Assembly (NCBI RefSeq): GCF_910596095.1
Contig: NC_056542.1
Coordinates: 28,712,957 to 28,776,956 of the forward strand
DNA length: 64,000 nucleotides
Source of the DNA: Thunnus maccoyii
Lineage: Eukaryota; Chordata; Actinopteri; Scombriformes; Scombridae
Reading direction: 5' to 3'
Made by a program: the position numbers and the translations under genes. Under the pieces are notes generated by a model that was not told the origin of the DNA, did no database searches, and worked only from the letters and a program-made list of their open reading frames with translations. Positions within the stretch are counted from its first letter, which is position 1; each line of letters begins with the position of its first letter. Of the stretch, positions 13,901 through 24,763 are shown piece by piece.

Positions 13901-16649
13901 ATGTCTGTACATATGCTGTATGTACAAACATAAATTTTTATTTCACCATTTGCAATATTTTTTCTAATCAAAATGGATAGACGTACCTTTGAGATGATTT
14001 CAGAGATGTTTTTCAGTGACTGTTTGATGGGGTATTTTGCCATGTCCCATTGAAATCTTGTGATGTAGGTAACAAGATCAACTGTAAAAATACAACAAAA
14101 GATTTGTCAGGCTATTATCTGCTCATTATCAGATTATAGTAAGCTAAAAATGGGCTAAATTTGAATTTTCATTACAGTGATTTAAGATACAACTAAAAAG
14201 GTCAGTTCACCCAAATTACAAAAACATATGTACCCAGTCATGCAAATAGATTCATTTTTATTTGCCTTGATTTTAATACATCCTCCTCAGAAATCTTTCC
14301 CATTACCCAAATACAATAGAGGTGAATGAAATGTAGTTTGTGCTGTTCAAAGCATTAAAAAATGACAATTAAAAAATAAAATTCGATTCACCTCCATTAT
14401 ATTGGGGTGGAGGCAGAAATCTCAGAGATGGATATCTCAAATGAAACCAAAACTGCATGGTTAGATATCACAAGAGAACCATAAGAAAATATGTTTTTTT
14501 GTCATATGGATGATCTGAATGACAAAGGATTATTTATTATCATAATGGGGTTTTTTTTTCTGTTAAGATAATAGGAAATAGAACAACATCAGTGTAGCTG
14601 AAGTTGCATTTTTATAGGTAAGATACCTTATGAAAGACATGACAAATTATCAAAATATTATAACTGTCCAGTTGAACTCGCGTTGCGGTATCCCGCTTGA
14701 TAATCACCAGATTTTTGGTATTAAAATAATCGTCAGAGTTGTAACCATCACTGTACCTCCATTGGCCAGCAGGTTCTCTTGTACTTTGTCTCGACTGTCT
14801 TCCAGCACGTCGGCCATGTACTGAGCCACCTTCTTCACCACACTGTGAACAGCCAGGAGACATCAAAACACATCATGCCACACAAACTGCATGCACACAG
14901 CTAGTGTAAACCCCACATTCGCCCTACATAGTGTCACACGACCTCATCCCCCAAATCTAGCACAACCATACGCACACATCAAACACTTTCACATATTCCT
15001 GCTGAGGTAATGTTCTGACAAGGCAATTTATAACACAGCAGACATTCAGAGTTCAAGATTTTTAAGCACACTGTTCAACATCACATCAAAGCAGCAGTGA
15101 AGCCAAGAAAGGACTGAGAGCCAAGTCACATTTCATACCTAAAAACTAAAAAAAGAAAGCAAATTTGCCACTTAAGTTTAATTTTAACTACCTGTAGTGC
15201 ATTTTTTTTCATATTATGACCAATGACAACAATCAAAGCTTAAATAACAACAATAAATGCATTTATGGTTGCTATTGGGTATTCTTTTTTCATTTATGCT
15301 GAACGGAAACTTCAAATAGGAACTAGATTAAAGCCAGGCTGTAGTCAAACAAGTGAAACCGTGTTGTAAGGTTGGTCTTTCTCACAGTCTTGGAAATATC
15401 CACAGAGGAAGCAAAGCAGGGCTAAGACAGTAATGACTATGTGTGAGTTTTGGATGTCAATATTTCCAAAAGACTATAAATGACACTCAAACATACTCGC
15501 GGCACATAAGTCATCGGGTATAAATATGACTAAAGAAAGAGCTGTTGGTGTGTCACCCAACTGTAAATTGCCAAGTTTAGACTGCAAGGCTCGCTAGCCT
15601 CGGGGCCCTGTGAAATTCCTCATCGTTACAAGGTAAGGGAAGGGATTAGGGAATGGTACACCGGCTACATCAGAGAGTCAGGAACGCTGCACAGGTTGAG
15701 AGGAGATTTTTCATGCCCTTTAAGACACAGGCTGCATTCAACATGATTATGAGAGCCCTAAAAAACAGTTTCATCAGAATGACAATATTCAGTCCAGGCT
15801 GAACATTGCCAACACTGCAGTAGCATACCTTTCAACAAAGGAGTCTAATTTGGCCAGTTCATCCGACAGCCCGACCAAGACATCAAGTGTCCCCACCTGT
15901 TTTTGGACACAAAAGCAGAAAATAAAACATCAGCACATTATGACTTTTGAGTCATCAGTCCTGAGATTTGGGTCGTTTTTTAAGTGGGGGTCAGCGGGGT
16001 TATGTTTAAACAGTGACATCTGGGGTTCAATCAGCCTACAGTGACATCCAGGGGGCCCTATGTGCTTAGGACGGCGCCTCTTTGTCCAAAGCCGCTCATG
16101 CATTGCTAACAGTTCCAGGAGAACACTGCAGCCTCGTGTGGCAGCAAGGTCAGCAGGGTTACTTCACCTTCAGCGTGGAGAGGACCCGAATCAGACGAGC
16201 TGAGCTGCTCTGCGGATGAAAACTTCACCACACCAACACCTCAACATGCAGACAACGGATCTGTTTAAAGACTGCTCCCCATACACACAGTCAGCTTACT
16301 CTTGACAGTGGATACATAAGGTGAGTTCATTTGATTGTGAACATCTGGATTTTTTTTCTTTTTAGAGAATTAATTATGATTTGTGCAAGAAAGAAAATCA
16401 TGTCCACAAAAACTACTTGAGTGTTAAGGCCATTGGTTCTATATTATCACAAATTAATGGCTGTGTACTTCAGTATGTGAGAAAAGTATGAACTCATGAA
16501 AAGCAGGGTAGCCTAACCTTGAGGTCTGGGATGTTGAACTTGTGGTTGGTGGAGAGGTTGTTGGTACGTGTAGTTGCTGCCATCATTTTGTCCCATGTTT
16601 GCTGGCAGGTCTTCTCTCCCGGAGCAGAGATGAGCCAAAACTCTGTCAT
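7931..16649 (-). CDS. atp6v1c1: V-type proton ATPase subunit C1, complete
   Basis: Subunit C of the V1 sector joins the peripheral stalks and controls reversible V1-Vo assembly of the vacuolar proton pump. Twelve coding exons read on the minus strand: 16649-16518, 15896-15829, 14842-14757, 14081-13987, 13751-13660, 11893-11795, 11656-11588, 11438-11346, 11050-10957, 10258-10161, 9979-9853 and 8029-7931. They total 1,152 nt, or 383 residues (human 382, from memory), with all phases consistent. The start [19 protein letters not shown] is the family N terminus. Other hallmarks are [32 protein letters not shown] sequence (here [20 protein letters not shown]), [19 protein letters not shown] and the C-terminal [19 protein letters not shown]. 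The position beside azin1 matches human 8q22.3. No defect is seen. Confidence 0.97.
8330..8646. mobile_element. hAT-like short repeat remnant in an atp6v1c1 intron
   Basis: The right edge reads aaaggttgagaaccactg, a common terminus of short non-autonomous hAT elements in vertebrates. The left part is C/T-rich (ccccagaccccctgaggg) but lacks a matching terminal inverted repeat, so the copy is truncated or diverged. Confidence 0.35.
12424..12840. repeat. About 140-bp tandem repeat, three diverged copies
   Basis: Copies start with ggattgccatgaaattt-like sequence at 12424 and 12567 and with ggattggc at 12703, so the spacing is 143 and 136 bases. Each contains a shared block, gtgatcccctgac (diverged to gtgatcctctgac in the third). 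The array sits in the intron between coding exons 5 and 6 of atp6v1c1 and resembles a repeat that I associate with many teleost introns. Confidence 0.75.
13051..13633. mobile_element. Short inverted-repeat element with GGGCCCTAT termini
   Basis: The left end begins GGGCCCTATCTTA and the right end is its approximate inverse complement, TTAAAATAGGGCCC. The element is 583 bases with no transposase frame, so it is a MITE-type non-autonomous DNA element. No clean target duplication was found. It lies in the same atp6v1c1 intron as the 140-bp repeats. Confidence 0.6.
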
Positions 16650-17340
16650 GGTTACAGTACTGGTGCAGCTAGAGAGAACTGAGAGGGGAAACTGTATTTA
16701 GACTAGTGTGTATTGTATTATAATTCATTCCAACAGATAATACAACAATGAGTATGTCCCAGATATGCTCCCACTGTGTCTCTCTCTTTATCACTAACAC
16801 TAGTTTGGCAACGTTACAGGTATAGTATTGTGTTGTGTACATCTATCTCCTGAATTACAAAATAGTGTGGCTGAATGTAAAGCTGCTCTTCCTGGCACTG
16901 TTTACCACTCAACAAGCTGATGAAATGATGCTACAGTAGCAACAGAGGCTCATTTAGTGTCCAAGTCCATTTCAGGCTGACAGCCAGCACTACATATGTT
17001 TATTCCCTGGTAACTTACGTTAGGAAGCCATAAACAATGATTAAACAATACTTTGTGTAAAACGAAGCTATCAAAAAAAGATGGTTAAGGTCAAGCAACA
17101 TCCAGCAGGGATTAGCTACCGTTAGCCACTTAGCTTTGCTCACAACAACAACAGTGGTAGTTAGCGGTATGACTTAACAACTTTACTCACCTGTGTATTA
17201 AAAACTGTGGCCGTTAGCAGTGCAAATATAGCTGTTTATAGCGTTCCTATGGCTTGATAATTTTCATTGTTGCCATTGAATACAGTTCGTGAGGTCTCCT
17301 GACAGCAGCATCAGAGTCAGCTGATCTGCTAGAGGAACCG
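16650..17340 (-). promoter_or_regulatory. atp6v1c1 5' leader, leader intron and promoter region
   Basis: Upstream of the ATG, an acceptor (ttctctctag) lies about 22 bases before the start. A donor (aatacacag then gtgagt) at 17191 ends a probable non-coding first exon of roughly 17191-17320. The promoter should lie just beyond about 17300. The leader intron would be about 520 bases. Confidence 0.5.
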
Positions 17341-20300
17341 GAAGGCCTCTCACACACTCTGCTCAGTGAGGAAACTCACAGCGCCCACAGCTGGTGGACA
17401 GGGGGCACTACAGGAGAAGTGACCTCAAAAATATGTTCATTTCAGTACTTTACTTTCCCAGTGGGGAAAATCCAGCTTGAAGCAGAGCAAGTTGAGCATG
17501 TGAGTCTGATCCTTGTGGTGGGTCATCAATACTCAAGTTCAAGGACACTTGCCAACATAAACCTTCAGATAAAGGTCTCGACAGCGAGGCCACTCTCTGA
17601 AGCAACAACAGCAAGATTGCAGTGCATAGCTCAGTAAAGGTCTTCATTGTGTGGAATGGGTTTGACATTTTCATGCCACAGCCAATTTCACAGAAACTAA
17701 TTTAGTTGATGCAACATTTTTTTTTCCATCTTATTATGCAGTTTTACCAAATTTCCTGAATTATACGATACGATAAGACCTCGACCCCAGACTTGAGCGC
17801 AAGTCAACATTCCAAGTGCATTACTACCTTATTAGAGAGGGAGAGTCTCGGATGCCAAGTCAGCAGCATTTGAGTCTTTAGAGTTACTAAATTTGGAAAA
17901 GCCGGGTCAGGTTTCCTGACTTTGGGTGTCTCCTGTACAGATTCTGAGGAAAACGCCCCCAAAGGGACATGTTTATAGTTCAGTGGGTCTGGGGTTCATT
18001 GTTTGGGACACAATGCTTGGTCTGCCTGGAGCCAACCCTCGACATCAAACGACAGGGTGAGTTTGCCCATGGCTGGCTAGGGGCCAGTCTGCCGGGATGT
18101 TATCAGGACACACACACACACAAATACACATACACACACACACGCACATACACACACAAACACACACACACATTCATACAGGCTGTAATCAGCCAGTGTG
18201 CAGAATGCAGGCTACTGCTGAGAGTCTGGTGCGTGACTTCTTCAAACTCAATCACAGAGAAAACTGTTGTTTTAGCAATAAATAGCATTGAATAGATAAA
18301 TTACTGTTTACAGGCTTAATGTCATCCCCTCTCACGCACACCATTCAACACTGTGTCTGTGCAGGGACTCCCATGGCTCTCTAGAAACAACCATCACAGA
18401 CTTTATCCAAAATCACAGCATCATAGTGCACATGTCCTGAGGTTTGTCTAAAAGGTGTGTGTTTATGGGGCTTAGAAGAGTTATGAGTATAGAACAGGGG
18501 CATTATAATAGCTAACCAATCTTAAAACTGTTGTAATAAGCACATAGCCATCACCTCTCCTCTTCCTCCATCCCTTTAGAAAATGCTACTTATGAACCCT
18601 CTGAACTAAAAGAATGAAGCAAGTTTGTTGCTGAATCACTCATGCGTTCAGAGAATGAAGGTCTCTAAATGCTTTGTATACACTGTCTCAATGTGCACAT
18701 CACCTGTTTAATCTTTAAACTAGCTGAACTTACTACATGAGCTTCAGTGACCGGTTTGTTCCAGGTATGCAAGCACACTCACATATACACATAGCCTACA
18801 TAATAGCTATGTGAGAATGCTACAGTCTGTGGAATACAAATGCACTATCTAGGCTGCAATATATCTGTGCATATGCACACCACTCTTATATATTATTAAA
18901 AGTGTTGAATATCTTACAAATCATAAGAAAAAAACTAAACATACAGTAACATGAAATATTAGTTTTACTAACAAGATCTTCCTGATGGTCTGATTTTCTT
19001 GGGAACAATGTATTGTTACAATAAGCCTATTATAATTATCTCATGCACTGACACAATGATATTTTGAAGTTGTTATAATAAATTACTCTGTAATCTGCAA
19101 TATCTTGGTAGAAAGGAAATGAGGGTGAAATGTGCATAATTTTTTAGATGGTGTTATTGTTTGACCATCATGGTATATCTTGCTGTATCTCTCCACCACT
19201 TTGATACAATTGTTAAAAATGACATGTCCTGGGAAAGCCCACAGATAAAGAAAATTCCTTTTAGGTGGTTTATTGTAGAACCAAAAATATTTTACCTTTA
19301 ACTTTTAGGTGTATCAAGGTGTAAGAAGATTGTATATTATTTTCACAAATATATGTAGTTAACAATCTTGAGGGAGGAGGGGGGAGCCACACACCTCTAG
19401 CTCAGGAGGTTCCTTTTTGCACATTTGTTTCATGTCTGCAGCCAATGCCTTTACATAGTCCTGTTTAACATTCAGATCAGTCTGAGGAAAAAGTTAGTTT
19501 GGGGTTCCTTTTACTTAGCAACATTCTTTGGCAAAAAGCACTGTAACCACTGCTGAGTGACTTAACAACACCTACAACACTTGAGTGTTGCATAAGACCA
19601 ATTCATGGTGGGTTTAACCAGTCACTCATGTCCATATAATGAGTCAATAAGTTATCATATTCAAGTATGGAGTGATACTGTAGATTCATGTATTATCTTA
19701 TTGGTTCTGTGTTTGTATATATAGACTTCTGTTTATACTATTGCTTTATGGTTAAAAGATATAAAGGTTAATCAGTTTTGCCTTTTTACTGTTGGATTGT
19801 TTTGTGAATTCCTAATTGAATGGAGACTTTTGGTCAGTCAGGGTTAATCTATGCTTAGTCTGTGTGTTGATGTAATCTGTTTGCAATGTTTGCAAATAAG
19901 AATTCCTGCTGCACAATGCAGCCACTGGAGTATTTGCTCTTGCAGTGGGTGGTACACATGTCTCGCTGTCACATACCCAGTGGCTGCAATGGCTATTATG
20001 ATCCAAACAATGGAAATCAAACATTGTGCATTACTGGAAGCCACTTTAGATGCTATGTGTGATTAGACTTATATATACATAGTCTCATTTAGTGTCGGAG
20101 AAAACAGGCACAAAACACGGAACAGCTTTTGTGTTGCAGTCCAAGGAAAAGACGTTGCCTCTCCAGCCTTTACAATAGATTCTGAGCAGTAGTTTTATTC
20201 GTGAAACAAACGCTGCTATTGTGTTTTTCCTCCCCAAGGAGTGTGCAAAGCTCATCTAACACTGTGAAGAATTTCACAGTTATGTGAATTCACACAACTG

Positions 20301-21950
20301 CTCTAGTTAGTTGGTAAAAAACAACACATCCATGCACTGTTATAAGGTCTAAAATGCAATGTGGGTCAATTAGGGTGGTAAAGATTTAGGGGATCTGCTT
20401 TGTTTATTGGTAACATATGATCACCAAGGAGTAATAGGGTGTCTGGTTTTATTATATTGAATCCTGTGCAGAACTGAGAATTAAAACTTGTCGTTGTGTG
20501 TATTCCATGGATACATATTTTGGTGTATTTTTTCAGTTATGAACAGACTGTACTATATATACTATACCCTACCACTCTGTAACAATTCTTTGAAATCAAA
20601 GACTGCACAGACACTGCTGAAAATTGACTTTAGCTTCAAGAAAACAGGTAAACACCCCAAAGGCAAACTTAATACATATTTTTATGTATATATATTTTCA
20701 ATTTTTTCTGACAAATATTCTATTGATAACAGTATATTACAGAATAAAAATTAACAGCTTTACTATTCTATTAGACACATTTGAATCATAAATTTTCTAC
20801 TCAGGTATGTGGACCTCTTAAGACCAAGATGATGTCAGTACAGTCAGTTTTGATATGGAGTCAAAACAGCCCCAAAGGAAAGACTTCCCTTCTGTTTGGC
20901 TAACAGTAGCTGAGCTTTCCTTGGCACCCTCCTCCTCCAGCGTTGAGGAGGGAGACATGCAAATTTATCTCCTTGAAAAAAACACTGCCCCAGACTCTCA
21001 TTTTCAGAGGCAAGCACAACTTCTCAAAGTCACAACAACACAGGCAAAGTGAGGGGAAAATCCAGTTTGAGCTTGAACTTGAAGGAAAAATACATGCATC
21101 CATCTACTCATTACTTATTGGACTGATGCATTGCAACTGTTGATTTTGACTCCAGAAAAAAAGGGAAAATTCTGCAAACTTTACTGGACAGCATTTTGTC
21201 CTTATTACTGAGCCATGGGAAACACGAGGAAGACGTAACCCAGGTAATTCATGCTAAATTTGATACTGGTCTATTAAGCTTATATACTAATGTTATTATT
21301 ATTAATGTTACTAATGTTATAGATTGTAGTCAACTAAGGAGTGATTTTTAGAGTTACTGAAACTTCGTGTTATATGAATTGTATGGAGAAAAGACAACAT
21401 ATTCATCTATATTACATGATATTATCTTAAAATAATACAAATTACTATAATATTAATTATTATCATTATTATTATTATTATACTGTTGTTAGGCTATATA
21501 GTAATTTATGGACGCACCATCCATTATCTTTTCGCTGTCGTTGTCTTTGGATTTGACAGCTCTTAACTCCGCCCATAACAACAACGTGTTAATCCACCAC
21601 ATTTAGCACAATCAAACCGGAAATAGTGTTGTTTTATAATTAACAAGATATGTTATGATTGCTCATTCTTATTAACTATGAAAATAAATTTCCGCAGATT
21701 AAACATACACATTTACTGATGTTATATTTGCATTTTCAAACCTGCGTTACTCAAAAAGTTCCAGAATCTGTATTTTATTTTGATATCTTAGCCGGATATG
21801 AAACGGTTAATTTTTGTGTCATTGACGCAACTGTCGGTACTGTTACTGTCTGTCTGTCCATCTCACCGCTGACTCGACCTCCGCTCGGTCGTTACAAATG
21901 ATACGTAGCTCGCACCTACAAAACCTCGATCGACAATAACTCGGCTTTAA
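17341..21950. other. Intergenic region between atp6v1c1 and azin1
   Basis: The two genes point away from each other across about 4.6 kb. I recognise no gene in it. It includes a CA-rich microsatellite near 18108-18175 and otherwise AT-rich sequence. The last 400 bases before azin1 contain a GC-box-like ccgccc near 21571 and more CpG dinucleotides, fitting a promoter. Confidence 0.5.
18108..18175. repeat. CA-rich imperfect microsatellite
   Basis: Runs of CA are interrupted by AAT, CAT and CGC variants. Confidence 0.85.
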
Positions 21951-22009
21951 TCCACCACGTCCATGGCAGTAACTATTTTCTCTTTTAGTAACCCCACAAC
22001 TCTTTAAAA

Positions 22010-22870
22010 ATTCCGCCTAAAAAGAAAAAGCGTTCTGTCCCCTCTTTTGGGTTTTCCGCAGACGTAAGTAACGTTAGCTAACCGCGTTGTTAGCTCGCTA
22101 ATTAGCATGTTGTTAAATTAACGGGTTAAGTAACGTAGTTTACCTGCAAGCCATAAATACTAGCTATAAGAAGTTAAAGATAACGTTAACAAGTAGAATT
22201 ATCGTTGGAAAATGGTGACAAATGGTCACATAACATTGCTGATATTTGTCTTGTATGTAGCCAGGTAGCTAATGCTAAAAGATTATGCTAACGTTACCAA
22301 TGCATGCAAAGCAACCTGTTACAATAGCAAGCGAGGTTACTCATGTACGAAATGTCAACTGGGGCTCTTGGTAGAAGCTTGATCACAGGGCCACTGTGTG
22401 AAAACACTGTTTACTGATGTGAACTAACGCAGTTTATTTAAAACTGCCAGTCATGATTGCATCAGTTCTTGTCAATTTAGTTTATTATGGTAGCAAAGGA
22501 TAACATTCCAAACATGGAAATGGTCATTACAGGAAAAAAAAACAACAAAAAAAACATTAGCTTTCCCTTTATTGTCATTACAAAACAGGACTCACAACAT
22601 ATTGTCTGCTCATCTGCTTACAATTATTTGCTTAATCAGTTTATAGATTTAACATTATTATTGCACAAATGTTGCATCTATGTAAAGGAAGACTGGAGCA
22701 TATGTTAGTTACTCTCCTCTTCAGTTGTATCTGTCAGTTGCTGATTCCTTTGTGCCCTGTCCCCATCTGTCTCTTTGCAGGTGTACAACAACTATCCAGA
22801 GGATCTAGGGGCAGCTCTATACCGAGAGCCATTTGACTTCAACGCCGAGCCACCTTGGGATCCTAGCTGA
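22010..22870 (+). CDS. azin1 upstream reading frame (uCC-type), PPW arrest peptide
   Basis: Two leader exons, ending at 22063 and running 22781-22902, join in phase to give an open frame that ends NAEPPWDPS followed by tandem stops TGA TAG at 22868-22873. There is no ATG in this frame. It opens after a TAA at 21988-21990 and contains an ATT codon at 22010 with A at -3, giving about 47 residues if used. Vertebrate AZIN1 mRNAs carry a conserved upstream conserved coding region that starts at AUU. There, a PPW motif stalls ribosomes when polyamines are high and so represses the main frame (work of Ivanov and colleagues). The C-terminal motif is read directly. The ATT start is inferred. Confidence 0.8.
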
Positions 22871-22902
22871 TAGCGGACGAGTTCATCCCAGGACTCATCC
22901 AT
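22781..22902 (+). promoter_or_regulatory. azin1 second leader exon carrying the arrest motif
   Basis: The acceptor ctctttgcag precedes 22781 and the donor (ATCCAT then gtgagt) follows 22902. The exon holds 29 codons and the stop of the upstream frame. The next leader segment starts at 24386, so about 140 spliced nucleotides separate the upstream stop from the azin1 ATG at 24494. Confidence 0.75.
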
Positions 22903-24385
22903 GTGAGTAAGTTAGGTGTGATTGCAGGACTGAGGGTATTCTGTGACTATAACGTATATGTGTCTCTTTACAGCGTAGTATAATAATTGTTAATGAATGC
23001 ATCGTGATAAATTGTTGCATAAACATAGCTGACAGAGGGAATAAATAGCAGAATGTCCCAGATAAATCACAAACAGTCTAGTTATTTTAGATCTAGCATT
23101 TCAGATCTATTTTCAGCTCTTCCATTAAAATAACAGGACGCTGTGCTCTGGGCTGCTTTTATCTGCAGTAGTTCTTCTCTTGCTCTGATTTAGTTGCAAT
23201 AAAAGAGAGAATCACTTGGTTGTAGATAATGAATCCTGCAATGTATGTTTTCAGCACAGTTCTTGCTGCAGTGAAATGTGAATATAATTCATTAACTGTA
23301 CTAGTATGTCCCCATTAAAGTCATCACCTGTTTCATGAGGGAAATGTGTTGAGTGACATAGTTAAACATTTTCTAAGTTACATAAAGGCTTGGTTGATTT
23401 TTAAAGACATGATAAAGTTCAGCCAACCTTTTGTAACTCATGTTTCAGCAGAGGACTTAATAATTATAATATTAAAGCCTACAAATTTTTGTGTAATTGT
23501 AGTAATTAAATTTTCCTTCACAATGAAATCAAGGAGCCACTGGAAATTGACCCTTCTCCTTCTGTCTGTTCATTTGTTTGTAGCAGACTGCCTGTCCATT
23601 ATTCATGCACAGTACTTCACACACAGCTGATCAGACGTGTGTATACAATAAGCATACTTGTTGTTTTCAGGAATTTATAGTTACACATAAAATTGTGGTG
23701 ACAATCTCTGTTGCCTAACTTGGATTTGCTTCTACTTGTCGCCCTAAAGCTGTTGATCATTCAGCAATTTTACTCATCTTATACACCTGTCTGTCAGTGA
23801 CTGCAGCCCTTGTACAGCAGTAAGCCTGACCTTGTCATGGTGGTCTAAAATATAGTAGGCTTTCTAGGCACAAGTTAGTCTCCCTATATAAACCTCCAAA
23901 AACCACAGTCATGTCACATCTGGTCCAGCCCAGACTACTGTGCTTCTCTGACGTATTGTGCAACATTATTGAAAGTAAAGTTTGGGACACAGACGCCGCC
24001 AGTATTGTACCTTGGTTAATGCCATCAAAAAGACCCTTTACGGGTCACCAGCTCTGGGCTTAATGGTGATTGTTGGGAGTAATTGATGGTAAAGTAAATG
24101 AACCCTGTGCCCCAGACTCTGTGTTTTCACAGAGGCTTTTCAGAAGAATAGGCCTTCCACAATGCTACCCCATAACGTGGAACCTGTACTGTGCTCTGAT
24201 TGGTTGTTCACTGAAAATGACTTGTTTGATCAGGGATCTCATCAGAAAGGTTTAGGTTACAGCTACTGAATAAACTAGAAAAGAGCTGGACACCATCATT
24301 GAAAATGCATTGTCCAGATATGGTTGAATTGTTTTCTTTTTTGAACTTCATGGCTCATTATGACTTTTCTCTTTTTCTTGTGCAG

Positions 24386-24493
24386 TTTGTTGCATAAGCC
24401 TAGGACCCAGGGGCTCGAGAGGAAGCGAGCAAAACCACTTCGGACTAGCCATATTCTTTATGCCTGTCGGATTAGCAGAAAACGGTTGAGAGG
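24386..24493 (+). promoter_or_regulatory. azin1 third leader segment
   Basis: The acceptor tttttcttgtgcag places the exon start at 24386, and the exon continues into the coding region at 24494. The main ATG has context aggATGa, with A at -3. Confidence 0.6.
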
Positions 24494-24720
24494 ATGAAAG
24501 GAATTGTTGATGAACCACAGTATTCTGTTGGCCTTCTGGAGGGAGGCACGGCCCTGTGTGATGTGATTGACAGTCACATTTATGAACAAACTCTGGTAAG
24601 AGGTCTCGCTGTAACAACATGTATTTAGCACATGCTAACAAATCTGGATTTCTTACTGTCTTAGAATATTCTTAAAGAGGACCTATTATGCTTTTCCTTA
24701 TTTTCAGTCACATGTATGTA

Positions 24721-24763
<43 letters not shown>

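Noticed and set aside
14195..14530. Possible MITE beginning aggtcagttcacccaaatta
   Set aside because: The left edge resembles a known type of fish repeat, but no matching inverted right end or target duplication could be found.
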